Shown here piece by piece: positions 51,101-64,000 of a stretch of DNA of 64,000 nucleotides; position 1 is the stretch's first letter, and each line of letters starts with the position of its first letter. The position numbers and the translations under genes were made by a program. Origin of the DNA: Crossaster papposus (taxonomy: Eukaryota > Echinodermata > Asteroidea > Velatida > Solasteridae); NCBI GenBank assembly GCA_037893245.1, contig JBAIAA010000351.1, forward strand, positions 1-64,000, read 5' to 3'. The notes beneath the pieces were generated by a model that was not told where the DNA came from, did no database searches, and was given only the letters and a program-made list of their open reading frames with translations.

Positions 51101-54100
51101 CCAACCAATCCTATCGGCTTGATCTGTTAGCTAAGCTTGATAGAATCCAAGGTATTATATTCCCATCGACCCAGTCCTATCGGCCTGACCTTAGCTAAGC
51201 TGGATAGAATCCAAGGTATTCATATTCCCATCGACCCAATCCTACCGGCCTGACCTAATAGCTAAGCTGGATAGAATCCACGGTATTCATATAATAATAA
51301 TAATTGGGGAGGCTAATCATCCTTACTTGCAGCTGGTGTGCTGAATTGCGAAGGATGCAAGTGACACCCAATGACTGTTCATGTGTCACGTCACATTAAA
51401 GAACCATTTTTTCAAAAGAACCTAAAAACAAATGTAAACATTGGTTTTTATGTTGATTATTTCCTAACGTTTCCAAAAATGTATAGTTTAGCAAATCTAC
51501 ACAAACAGTGAACGAAACTTTCAATATGTACATTATGAACCTGACTTGGAGGCAAGGGCTTTACACACAAGCCACCCAACCAATCCTATCGGCTTGATCT
51601 GTTAGCTAAGCTTGATAGAATCCAAGGTATTATATTCCCATCGACCCAGTCCTATCGGCCTGACCTTAGCTAAGCTGGATAGAATCCAAGGTATTCATAT
51701 TCCCATCGACCCAATCCTACCGGCCTGACCTAATAGCTAAGCTGGATAGAATCCACGGTATTCATATAATAATAATAATTGGGGAGGCTAATCATCCTTA
51801 CTTGCAGCTGGTGTGCTGAATTGCGAAGGATGCAAGTGACACCCAATGACTGTTCATGTGTCACGTCACATTAAAGAACCATTTTTTCAAAAGAACCTAA
51901 AAACAAATGTAAACATTGGTTTTTATGTTGATTATTTCCTAACGTTTCCAAAAATGTATAGTTTAGCAAATCTACACAAACAGTGAACGAAACTTTCAAT
52001 ATGTACATTATGAACCTGACTTGGAGGCAAGGGCTTTACACACAAGCCACCCAACCAATCCTATCGGCTTGATCTGTTAGCTAAGCTTGATAGAATCCAA
52101 GGTATTATATTCCCATCGACCCAGTCCTATCGGCCTGACCTTAGCTAAGCTGGATAGAATCCAAGGTATTCATATTCCCATCGACCCAATCCTACCGGCC
52201 TGACCTAATAGCTAAGCTGGATAGAATCCACGGTATTCATATAATAATAATAATTGGGGAGGCTAATCATCCTTACTTGCAGCTGGTGTGCTGAATTGCG
52301 AAGGATGCAAGTGACACCCAATGACTGTTCATGTGTCACGTCACATTAAAGAACCATTTTTTCAAAAGAACCTAAAAACAAATGTAAACATTGGTTTTTA
52401 TGTTGATTATTTCCTAACGTTTCCAAAAATGTATAGTTTAGCAAATCTACACAAACAGTGAACGAAACTTTCAATATGTACATTATGAACCTGACTTGGA
52501 GGCAAGGGCTTTACACACAAGCCACCCAACCAATCCTATCGGCTTGATCTGTTAGCTAAGCTTGATAGAATCCAAGGTATTATATTCCCATCGACCCAGT
52601 CCTATCGGCCTGACCTTAGCTAAGCTGGATAGAATCCAAGGTATTCATATTCCCATCGACCCAATCCTACCGGCCTGACCTAATAGCTAAGCTGGATAGA
52701 ATCCACGGTATTCATATAATAATAATAATTGGGGAGGCTAATCATCCTTACTTGCAGCTGGTGTGCTGAATTGCGAAGGATGCAAGTGACACCCAATGAC
52801 TGTTCATGTGTCACGTCACATTAAAGAACCATTTTTTCAAAAGAACCTAAAAACAAATGTAAACATTGGTTTTTATGTTGATTATTTCCTAACGTTTCCA
52901 AAAATGTATAGTTTAGCAAATCTACACAAACAGTGAACGAAACTTTCAATATGTACATTATGAACCTGACTTGGAGGCAAGGGCTTTACACACAAGCCAC
53001 CCAACCAATCCTATCGGCTTGATCTGTTAGCTAAGCTTGATAGAATCCAAGGTATTATATTCCCATCGACCCAGTCCTATCGGCCTGACCTTAGCTAAGC
53101 TGGATAGAATCCAAGGTATTCATATTCCCATCGACCCAATCCTACCGGCCTGACCTAATAGCTAAGCTGGATAGAATCCACGGTATTCATATAATAATAA
53201 TAATTGGGGAGGCTAATCATCCTTACTTGCAGCTGGTGTGCTGAATTGCGAAGGATGCAAGTGACACCCAATGACTGTTCATGTGTCACGTCACATTAAA
53301 GAACCATTTTTTCAAAAGAACCTAAAAACAAATGTAAACATTGGTTTTTATGTTGATTATTTCCTAACGTTTCCAAAAATGTATAGTTTAGCAAATCTAC
53401 ACAAACAGTGAACGAAACTTTCAATATGTACATTATGAACCTGACTTGGAGGCAAGGGCTTTACACACAAGCCACCCAACCAATCCTATCGGCTTGATCT
53501 GTTAGCTAAGCTTGATAGAATCCAAGGTATTATATTCCCATCGACCCAGTCCTATCGGCCTGACCTTAGCTAAGCTGGATAGAATCCAAGGTATTCATAT
53601 TCCCATCGACCCAATCCTACCGGCCTGACCTAATAGCTAAGCTGGATAGAATCCACGGTATTCATATAATAATAATAATTGGGGAGGCTAATCATCCTTA
53701 CTTGCAGCTGGTGTGCTGAATTGCGAAGGATGCAAGTGACACCCAATGACTGTTCATGTGTCACGTCACATTAACCAGTTCGCGCCGGGATTATTTTAAC
53801 ATCGCCGAGCCCACGGGCGGGATTATTTTTAACGAAACTCAACCCAAAGCGTGTTCAGGCTGATAGTGCCGGGAAGCACACCCACGCATTTCAGGCCTTG
53901 TCCGCTGCCGACATACATTTCCGAACTTGAACTTGGCGTGTTTATGCGTCATCCGTTTTGAATCTGGGAATTGTTTTGCGTTTATATACGTCATCCGGCG
54001 CGAACTGGTTAAAGAACCATTTTTTCAAAAGAACCTAAAAACAAATGTAAACATTGGTTTTTATGTTGATTATTTCCTAACGTTTCCAAAAATGTATAGT

Positions 54101-57100
54101 TTAGCAAATCTACACAAACAGTGAACGAAACTTTCAATATGTACATTATGAACCTGACTTGGAGGCAAGGGCTTTACACACAAGCCACCCAACCAATCCT
54201 ATCGGCTTGATCTGTTAGCTAAGCTTGATAGAATCCAAGGTATTATATTCCCATCGACCCAGTCCTATCGGCCTGACCTTAGCTAAGCTGGATAGAATCC
54301 AAGGTATTCATATTCCCATCGACCCAATCCTACCGGCCTGACCTAATAGCTAAGCTGGATAGAATCCACGGTATTCATATAATAATAATAATTGGGGAGG
54401 CTAATCATCCTTACTTGCAGCTGGTGTGCTGAATTGCGAAGGATGCAAGTGACACCCAATGACTGTTCATGTGTCACGTCACATTAAAGAACCATTTTTT
54501 CAAAAGAACCTAAAAACAAATGTAAACATTGGTTTTTATGTTGATTATTTCCTAACGTTTCCAAAAATGTATAGTTTAGCAAATCTACACAAACAGTGAA
54601 CGAAACTTTCAATATGTACATTATGAACCTGACTTGGAGGCAAGGGCTTTACACACAAGCCACCCAACCAATCCTATCGGCTTGATCTGTTAGCTAAGCT
54701 TGATAGAATCCAAGGTATTATATTCCCATCGACCCAGTCCTATCGGCCTGACCTTAGCTAAGCTGGATAGAATCCAAGGTATTCATATTCCCATCGACCC
54801 AATCCTACCGGCCTGACCTAATAGCTAAGCTGGATAGAATCCACGGTATTCATATAATAATAATAATTGGGGAGGCTAATCATCCTTACTTGCAGCTGGT
54901 GTGCTGAATTGCGAAGGATGCAAGTGACACCCAATGACTGTTCATGTGTCACGTCACATTAAAGAACCATTTTTTCAAAAGAACCTAAAAACAAATGTAA
55001 ACATTGGTTTTTATGTTGATTATTTCCTAACGTTTCCAAAAATGTATAGTTTAGCAAATCTACACAAACAGTGAACGAAACTTTCAATATGTACATTATG
55101 AACCTGACTTGGAGGCAAGGGCTTTACACACAAGCCACCCAACCAATCCTATCGGCTTGATCTGTTAGCTAAGCTTGATAGAATCCAAGGTATTATATTC
55201 CCATCGACCCAGTCCTATCGGCCTGACCTTAGCTAAGCTGGATAGAATCCAAGGTATTCATATTCCCATCGACCCAATCCTACCGGCCTGACCTAATAGC
55301 TAAGCTGGATAGAATCCACGGTATTCATATAATAATAATAATTGGGGAGGCTAATCATCCTTACTTGCAGCTGGTGTGCTGAATTGCGAAGGATGCAAGT
55401 GACACCCAATGACTGTTCATGTGTCACGTCACATTAAAGAACCATTTTTTCAAAAGAACCTAAAAACAAATGTAAACATTGGTTTTTATGTTGATTATTT
55501 CCTAACGTTTCCAAAAATGTATAGTTTAGCAAATCTACACAAACAGTAAACGAAACTTTCAATATGTACATTATGAACCTGACTTGGAGGCAAGGGCTTT
55601 ACACACAAGCCACCCAACCAATCCTATCGGCTTGATCTGTTAGCTAAGCTTGATAGAATCCAAGGTATTATATTCCCATCGACCCAGTCCTATCGGCCTG
55701 ACCTTAGCTAAGCTGGATAGAATCCAAGGTATTCATATTCCCATCGACCCAATCCTACCGGCCTGACCTAATAGCTAAGCTGGATAGAATCCACGGTATT
55801 CATAAAATAATAATAATTGGGGAGGCTAATCATCCTTACTTGCAGCTGGTGTGCTGAATTGCGAAGGATGCAAGTGACACCCAATGACTGTTCATGTGTC
55901 ACGTCACATTAAAGAACCATTTTTTCAAAAGAACCTAAAAACAAATGTAAACATTGGTTTTTATGTTGATTATTTCCTAACGTTTCCAAAAATGTATAGT
56001 TTAGCAAATCTACACAAACAGTGAACGAAACTTTCAATATGTACATTATGAACCTGACTTGGAGGCAAGGGCTTTACACACAAGCCACCCAACCAATCCT
56101 ATCGGCTTGATCTGTTAGCTAAGCTTGATAGAATCCAAGGTATTATATTCCCATCGACCCAGTCCTATCGGCCTGACCTTAGCTAAGCTGGATAGAATCC
56201 AAGGTATTCATATTCCCATCGACCCAATCCTACCGGCCTGACCTAATAGCTAAGCTGGATAGAATCCACGGTATTCATATAATAATAATAATTGGGGAGG
56301 CTAATCATCCTTACTTGCAGCTGGTGTGCTGAATTGCGAAGGATGCAAGTGACACCCAATGACTGTTCATGTGTCACGTCACATTAAAGAACCATTTTTT
56401 CAAAAGAACCTAAAAACAAATGTAAACATTGGTTTTTATGTTGATTATTTCCTAACGTTTCCAAAAATGTATAGTTTAGCAAATCTACACAAACAGTGAA
56501 CGAAACTTTCAATATGTACATTATGAACCTGACTTGGAGGCAAGGGCTTTACACACAAGCCACCCAACCAATCCTATCGGCTTGATCTGTTAGCTAAGCT
56601 TGATAGAATCCAAGGTATTATATTCCCATCGACCCAGTCCTATCGGCCTGACCTTAGCAGCTGGATAGAATCCAAGGTATTCATATTCCCATCGACCCAA
56701 TCCTACCGGCCTGACCTAATAGCTAAGCTGGATAGAATCCACGGTATTCATATAATAATAATAATTGGGGAGGCTAATCATCCTTACTTGCAGCTGGTGT
56801 GCTGAATTGCGAAGGATGCAAGTGACACCCAATGACTGTTCATGTGTCACGTCACATTAAAGAACCATTTTTTCAAAAGAACCTAAAAACAAATGTAAAC
56901 ATTGGTTTTTATGTTGATTATTTCCTAACGTTTCCAAAAATGTATAGTTTAGCAAATCTACACAAACAGTGAACGAAACTTTCAATATGTACATTATGAA
57001 CCTGACTTGGAGGCAAGGGCTTTACACACAAGCCACCCAACCAATCCTATCGGCTTGATCTGTTAGCTAAGCTTGATAGAATCCAAGGTATTATATTCCC

Positions 57101-57131
57101 ATCGACCCAGTCCTATCGGCCTGACCTTAGC
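39168..57131. repeat. Higher-order block duplications in the right array (offsets 9969 and ~6.4 kb)
   Basis: Linked rare variants recur. CAGTAAACG: 39168, 49137 and 55548. CATAAAATAA: 39425, 49394 and 55805. TTTCTTAACG: 40072 and 50041. A GCACATT change: 40137 and 50106. The AGCAGCTGG deletion: 40751 and 50720. The first offset is 9969 bp (21 units minus three 2 bp deletions). The second is 6411 bp (13 units minus 2 bp plus 238 bp of MITE insertion). In the third copy the TTTCTTAACG unit is missing and the deletion marker comes one unit early (56656), indicating loss of a single unit. Confidence 0.88.
53776..54009. mobile_element. piggyBac-like MITE, 234 bp, in one satellite unit
   Basis: The satellite sequence CACATTAAAGAACC is interrupted. 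The left side reads CACATTAA|CCAGTTCGCGCCGG and the right side CCGGCGCGAACTGG|TTAAAGAACC. That gives perfect 14 bp inverted termini and a duplicated TTAA, the target choice of piggyBac-superfamily elements. A TA duplication with 16 bp termini (mariner-like) explains the same bases, because TTAA is palindromic. Inside, each end has its own duplicated subterminal block: CGGGATTATTTTAAC and CGGGATTATTTTTAAC on the left, and two GTTTAT..CGTCATCCG on the right. There is no coding sequence. Only one unit carries it, so it is younger than the local amplification. Confidence 0.85.
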
Positions 57132-60100
57132 TAAGCTGGATAGAATCCAAGGTATTCATATTCCCATCGACCCAATCCTACCGGCCTGACCTAATAGCTA
57201 AGCTGGATAGAATCCACGGTATTCATATAATAATAATAATTGGGGAGGCTAATCATCCTTACTTGCAGCTGGTGTGCTGAATTGCGAAGGATGCAAGTGA
57301 CACCCAATGACTGTTCATGTGTCACGTCACATTAAAGAACCATTTTTTCAAAAGAACCTAAAAACAAATGTAAACATTGGTTTTTATGTTGATTATTTCC
57401 TAACGTTTCCAAAAATGTATAGTTTAGCAAATCTACACAAACAGTGAACGAAACTTTCAATATGTACATTATGAACCTGACTTGGAGGCAAGGGCTTTAC
57501 ACACAAGCCACCCAACCAATCCTATCGGCTTGATCTGTTAGCTAAGCTTGATAGAATCCAAGGTATTATATTCCCATCGACCCAGTCCTATCGGCCTGAC
57601 CTTAGCTAAGCTGGATAGAATCCAAGGTATTCATATTCCCATCGACCCAATCCTACCGGCCTGACCTAATAGCTAAGCTGGATAGAATCCACGGTATTCA
57701 TATAATAATAATAATTGGGGAGGCTAATCATCCTTACTTGCAGCTGGTGTGCTGAATTGCGAAGGATGCAAGTGACACCCAATGACTGTTCATGTGTCAC
57801 GTCACATTAAAGAACCATTTTTTCAAAAGAACCTAAAAACAAATGTAAACATTGGTTTTTATGTTGATTATTTTCTAACGTTTCCAAAAATGTATAGTTT
57901 AGCAAATCTACACAAACAGTGAACGAAACTTTCAATATGTACATTATGAACCTGACTTGTAGGCAAGGGCTTTACACACAAGCCACCCAACCAATCCTAT
58001 CGGCTTGATCTGTTAGCTAAGCTTGATAGAATCCAAGGTATTATATTCCCATCGACCCAGTCCTATCGGCCTGACCTTAGCTAAGCTGGATAGAATCCAA
58101 GGTATTCATATTCCCATCGACCCAATCCTACCGGCCTGACCTAATAGCTAAGCTGGATAGAATCCACGGTATTCATATAATAATAATAATTGGGGAGGCT
58201 AATCATCCTTACTTGCAGCTGGTGTGCTGAATTGCGAAGGATGCAAGTGACACCCAATGACTGTTCATGTGTCACGTCACATTAAAGAACCATTTTTTCA
58301 AAAGAACCTAAAAACAAATGTAAACATTGGTTTTTATGTTGATTATTTCCTAACGTTTCCAAAAATGTATAGTTTAGCAAATCTACACAAACAGTGAACG
58401 AAACTTTCAATATGTACATTATGAACCTGACTTGGAGGCAAGGGCTTTACACACAAGCCACCCAACCAATCCTATCGGCTTGATCTGTTAGCTAAGCTTG
58501 ATAGAATCCAAGGTATTATATTCCCATCGACCCAGTCCTATCGGCCTGACCTTAGCTAAGCTGGATAGAATCCAAGGTATTCATATTCTCATCGACCCAA
58601 TCCTACCGGCCTGACCTAATAGCTAAGCTGGATAGAATCCACGGTATGCATATAATAATAATAATTGGGGAGGCTAATCATCCTTACTTGCAGCTGGTGT
58701 GCTGAATTGCGAAGGATGCAAGTGACACCCAATGACTGTTCATGTGTCACGTCACATTAAAGAACCATTTTTTCAAAAGAACCTAAAAACAAATGTAAAC
58801 ATTGGTTTTTATGTTGATTATTTCCTAACGTTTCCAAAAATGTATAGTTTAGCAAATCTACACAAACAGTGAACGAAACTTTCAATATGTACATTATGAA
58901 CCTGACTTGGAGGCAAGGGCTTTACACACAAGCCACCCAACCAATCCTATCGGCTTGATCTGTTAGCTAAGCTTGATAGAATCCAAGGTATTATATTCCC
59001 ATCGACCCAGTCCTATCGGCCTAACCTTAGCTAAGCTGGATAGAATCCAAGGTATTCATATTCCCATCGACCCAATCCTACCGGCCTGACCTAATAGCTA
59101 AGCTGGATAGAATCCACGGTATTCATATAATAATAATAATTGGGGAGGCTAATCATCCTTACTTGCAGCTGGTGTGCTGAATTGCGAAGGATGCAAGTGA
59201 CACCCAATGACTGTTCATGTGTCACGTCACATTAAAGAACCATTTTTTCAAAAGAACCTAAAAACAAATGTAAACATTGGTTTTTATGTTGATTATTTCC
59301 TAACGTTTCCAAAAATGTATAGTTTAGCAAATCTACACAAACAGTGAACGAAACTTTCAATATGTACATGTACATTATGAACCTGACTTGGAGGCAAGGG
59401 CTTTACACACAAGCCACCCAACCAATCCTATCGGCTTGATCTGTTAGCTAAGCTTGATAGAATCCAAGGTATTATATTCCCATCGACCCAGTCCTATCGG
59501 CCTGACCTTAGCTAAGCTGGATAGAATCCAAGGTATTCATATTCCCATCGACCCAATCCTACCGGCCTGACCTAATAGCTAAGCTGGATAGAATCCACGG
59601 TATTCATATAATAATAATAATTGGGGAGGCTAATCATCCTTACTTGCAGCTGGTGTGCTGAATTGCGAAGGATGCAAGTGACACCCAATGACTGTTCATG
59701 TGTCACGTCACATTAAAGAACCATTTTTTCAAAAGAACCTAAAAACAAATGTAAACATTGGTTTTTATGTTGATTATTTCCTAACGTTTCCAAAAATGTA
59801 TAGTTTAGCAAATCTACACAAACAGTGAACGAAACTTTCAATATGTACATTATGAACCTGACTTGGAGGCAAGGGCTTTACACACAAGCCACCCAACCAA
59901 TCCTATCGGCTTGATCTGTTAGCTAAGCTTGATAGAATCCAAGGTATTATATTCCCATCGACCCAGTCCTATCGGCCTGACCTTAGCTAAGCTGGATAGA
60001 ATCCAAGGTATTCATATTCCCATCGACCCAATCCTACCGGCCTGACCTAATAGCTAAGCTGGATAGAATCCACGGTATTCATATAATAATAATAATTGGG

Positions 60101-63100
60101 GAGGCTAATCATCCTTACTTGCAGCTGGTGTGCTGAATTGCGAAGGATGCAAGTGACACCCAATGACTGTTCATGTGTCACGTCACATTAAAGAACCATT
60201 TTTTCAAAAGAACCTAAAAACAAATGTAAACATTGGTTTTTATGTTGATTATTTCCTAACGTTTCCAAAAATGTATAGTTTAGCAAATCTACACAAACAG
60301 TGAACGAAACTTTCAATATGTACATTATGAACCTGACTTGGAGGCAAGGGCTTTACACACAAGCCACCCAACCAATCCTATCGGCTTGATCTGTTAGCTA
60401 AGCTTGATAGAATCCAAGGTATTATATTCCCATCGACCCAGTCCTATCGGCCTGACCTTAGCTAAGCTGGATAGAATCCAAGGTATTCATATTCCCATCG
60501 ACCCAATCCTACCGGCCTGACCTAATAGCTAAGCTGGATAGAATCCACGGTATTCATATAATAATAATAATTGGGGAGGCTAATCATCCTTACTTGCAGC
60601 TGGTGTGCTGAATTGCGAAGGATGCAAGTGACACCCAATGACTGTTCATGTGTCACGTCACATTAAAGAACCATTTTTTCAAAAGAACCTAAAAACAAAT
60701 GTAAACATTGGTTTTTATGTTGATTATTTCCTAACGTTTCCAAAAATGTATAGTTTAGCAAATCTACACAAACAGTGAACGAAACTTTCAATATGTACAT
60801 TATGAACCTGACTTGGAGGCAAGGGCTTTACACACAAGCCACCCAACCAATCCTATCGGCTTGATCTGTTAGCTAAGCTTGATAGAATCCAAGGTATTAT
60901 ATTCCCATCGACCCAGTCCTATCGGCCTGACATTAGCTAAGCTGGATAGAATCCAAGGTATTCATATTCCCATCGACCCAATCCTACCGGCCTGACCTAA
61001 TAGCTAAGCTGGATAGAATCCACGGTATTCATATAATAATAATAATTGGGGAGGCTAATCATCCTTACTTGCAGCTGGTGTGCTGAATTGCGAAGGATGC
61101 AAGTGACACCCAATGACTGTTCATGTGTCACGTCACATTAAAGAACCATTTTTTCAAAAGAACCTAAAAACAAATGTAAACATTGGTTTTTATGTTGATT
61201 ATTTCCTAACGTTTCCAAAAATGTATAGTTTAGCAAATCTACACAAACAGTGAACGAAACTTTCAATATGTACATGTACATTATGAACCTGACTTGGAGG
61301 CAAGGGCTTTACACACAAGCCACCCAACCAATCCTATCGGCTTGATCTGTTAGCTAAGCTTGATAGAATCCAAGGTATTATATTCCCATCGACCCAGTCC
61401 TATCGGCCTGACCTTAGCTAAGCTGGATAGAATCCAAGGTATTCATATTCCCATCGACCCAATCCTACCGGCCTGACCTAATAGCTAAGCTGGATAGAAT
61501 CCACGGTATTCATATAATAATAATAATTGGGGAGGCTAATCATCCTTACTTGCAGCTGGTGTGCTGAATTGCGAAGGATGCAAGTGACACCCAATGACTG
61601 TTCATGTGTCACGTCACATTAAAGAACCATTTTTTCAAAAGAACCTAAAAACAAATGTAAACATTGGTTTTTATGTTGATTATTTCCTAACGTTTCCAAA
61701 AATGTATAGTTTAGCAAATCTACACAAACAGTGAACGAAACTTTCAATATGTACATTATGAACCTGACTTGGAGGCAAGGGCTTTACACACAAGCCACCC
61801 AACCAATCCTATCGGCTTGATCTGTTAGCTAAGCTTGATAGAATCCAAGGTATTATATTCCCATCGACCCAGTCCTATCGGCCTGACCTTAGCTAAGCTG
61901 GATAGAATCCAAGGTATTCATATTCCCATCGACCCAATCCTACCGGCCTGACCTAATAGCTAAGCTGGATAGAATCCACGGTATTCATATAATAATAATA
62001 ATTGGGGAGGCTAATCATCCTTACTTGCAGCTGGTGTGCTGAATTGCGAAGGATGCAAGTGACACCCAATGACTGTTCATGTGTCACGTCACATTAAAGA
62101 ACCATTTTTTCAAAAGAACCTAAAAACAAATGTAAACATTGGTTTTTATGTTGATTATTTCCTAACGTTTCCAAAAATGTATAGTTTAGCAAATCTACAC
62201 AAACAGTGAACGAAACTTTCAATATGTACATTATGAACCTGACTTGGAGGCAAGGGCTTTACACACAAGCCACCCAACCAATCCTATCGGCTTGATCTGT
62301 TAGCTAAGCTTGATAGAATCCAAGGTATTATATTCCCATCGACCCAGTCCTATCGGCCTGACATTAGCTAAGCTGGATAGAATCCAAGGTATTCATATTC
62401 CCATCGACCCAATCCTACCGGCCTGACCTAATAGCTAAGCTGGATAGAATCCACGGTATTCATATAATAATAATAATTGGGGAGGCTAATCATCCTTACT
62501 TGCAGCTGGTGTGCTGAATTGCGAAGGATGCAAGTGACACCCAATGACTGTTCATGTGTCACGTCACATTAAAGAACCATTTTTTCAAAAGAACCTAAAA
62601 ACAAATGTAAACATTGGTTTTTATGTTGATTATTTCCTAACGTTTCCAAAAATGTATAGTTTAGCAAATCTACACAAACAGTGAACGAAACTTTCAATAT
62701 GTACATTATGAACCTGACTTGGAGGCAAGGGCTTTACACACAAGCCACCCAACCAATCCTATCGGCTTGATCTGTTAGCTAAGCTTGATAGAATCCAAGG
62801 TATTATATTCCCATCGACCCAGTCCTATCGGCCTGACCTTAGCTAAGCTGGATAGAATCCAAGGTATTCATATTCCCATCGACCCAATCCTACCGGCCTG
62901 ACCTAATAGCTAAGCTGGATAGAATCCACGGTATTCATATAATAATAATAATTGGGGAGGCTAATCATCCTTACTTGCAGCTGGTGTGCTGAATTGCGAA
63001 GGATGCAAGTGACACCCAATGACTGTTCATGTGTCACGTCACATTAAAGAACCATTTTTTCAAAAGAACCTAAAAACAAATGTAAACATTGGTTTTTATG

Positions 63101-64000
63101 TTGATTATTTCCTAACGTTTCCAAAAATGTATAGTTTAGCAAATCTACACAAACAGTGAACGAAACTTTCAATATGTACATTATGAACCTGACTTGGAGG
63201 CAAGGGCTTTACACACAAGCCACCCAACCAATCCTATCGGCTTGATCTGTTAGCTAAGCTTGATAGAATCCAAGGTATTATATTCCCATCGACCCAGTCC
63301 TATCGGCCTGACCTTAGCTAAGCTGGATAGAATCCAAGGTATTCATATTCCCATCGACCCAATCCTACCGGCCTGACCTAATAGCTAAGCTGGATAGAAT
63401 CCACGGTATTCATATAATAATAATAATTGGGGAGGCTAATCATCCTTACTTGCAGCTGGTGTGCTGAATTGCGAAGGATGCAAGTGACACCCAATGACTG
63501 TTCATGTGTCACGTCACATTAAAGAACCATTTTTTCAAAAGAACCTAAAAACAAATGTAAACATTGGTTTTTATGTTGATTATTTCCTAACGTTTCCAAA
63601 AATGTATAGTTTAGCAAATCTACACAAACAGTGAACGAAACTTTCAATATGTACATTATGAACCTGACTTGGAGGCAAGGGCTTTACACACAAGCCACCC
63701 AACCAATCCTATCGGCTTGATCTGTTAGCTAAGCTTGATAGAATCCAAGGTATTATATTCCCATCGACCCAGTCCTATCGGCCTGACCTTAGCTAAGCTG
63801 GATAGAATCCAAGGTATTCATATTCCCATCGACCCAATCCTACCGGCCTGACCTAATAGCTAAGCTGGATAGAATCCACGGTATTCATATAATAATAATA
63901 ATTGGGGAGGCTAATCATCCTTACTTGCAGCTGGTGTGCTGAATTGCGAAGGATGCAAGTGACACCCAATGACTGTTCATGTGTCACGTCACATTAAAGA

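Larger units (their letters stand above)
36842..64000. repeat. Right satellite array of 475 bp TRMO-exon-derived units, continuing past the window
   Basis: It starts with the remainder of the unit split by the 3.7 kb element. Then come 56 complete units from 37057 to 63902, and a partial unit at the window end. The unit structure is identical to the left array and in the same orientation. The length is explained exactly by 475 bp units, five 2 bp deletions, 6 bp insertions near 37487, 59365 and 61271, and the MITE at 53.8 kb. No other genes are present. The plus frame 53927-54124 is only the MITE end read into a satellite linker. Confidence 0.97.

Noticed and set aside
53927..54124. 65-residue open frame
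   Set aside because: It begins in the MITE and runs into the satellite linker. It exists only because of the insertion.
7254..64000. CRISPR-like regular array
   Set aside because: The whole 475 bp unit repeats, including what would be spacers. There are no unique spacers or cas genes, and the context is eukaryotic.
7254..64000. Centromeric satellite with a CENP-B box, or telomeric repeat
   Set aside because: No CENP-B-box pattern and no TTAGGG-type repeats are visible in the unit. The array lies next to a gene exon. A centromeric role cannot be excluded but is unsupported.
7254..64000. Assembly artefact copying one unit many times
   Set aside because: Private variants, linked marker blocks, indel-consistent lengths and two distinct transposon insertions argue for a real array. 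The exact copy number still depends on the assembly.

Overview
This is animal-type nuclear DNA. The spliced gene fragment, GT-AG junctions, TIR transposons, a TTAA-targeted MITE and a very large satellite array all point to a metazoan, most plausibly an invertebrate. The species cannot be named from the sequence. Little of the window codes for protein. The only exon I recognise with good confidence is at 3628-3787. It encodes the core of TRMO (C9orf156/TsaA-like, tRNA-N6-methyladenosine methyltransferase), including the family signature RSPHRPNPIGLTLAKL. It has a clean acceptor and a clean donor.

Layout. (1) 1-2200: AT-rich non-coding DNA with small hairpins and one large inverted repeat (1769-2087). 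(2) 2179-2404: a TATA-less, housekeeping-type promoter candidate (octamer, CRE, ETS and YY1 motifs) followed by a GTGAGT donor. It is on the TRMO strand and may be the TRMO promoter. (3) 2405-3627: probable TRMO introns, with two weak candidate upstream exons. (4) 3628-3787: TRMO exon. (5) 3734-7253: the last 54 bp of that exon plus its splice donor have been tandemly duplicated as 65-67 bp subunits. These were joined to a ~260 bp non-exonic linker to form older compound units of 676, 542 and 673 bp. (6) 7254-64000: the compound unit shrank to a 475 bp form (linker plus three exon-derived subunits). This was amplified to 111 complete, nearly identical, same-orientation copies, with a further partial copy at the window end. 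The array runs off the right edge, so the downstream TRMO exons, if any, lie beyond it.

The satellite is interrupted twice. A 3684 bp non-autonomous TIR element (33155-36838, 3 bp TTT duplication) carries composite arms full of YY1-like ATGGCGGCC motifs and itself contains a second 1565 bp TIR element (33931-35495). A 234 bp piggyBac-like MITE (53776-54009, TTAA duplication) sits in another unit. Rare variants shared at constant offsets (8546 and 6177 bp in the left array; 9969 and ~6.4 kb in the right array) show that blocks of 13-21 units were duplicated recently. The array is therefore a higher-order, still-evolving satellite.

The main observation is that a conserved tRNA-modification gene exon, with its splice donor, has been turned into the core of a megasatellite-like array that lies directly downstream of the intact exon, apparently inside the gene's own intron.
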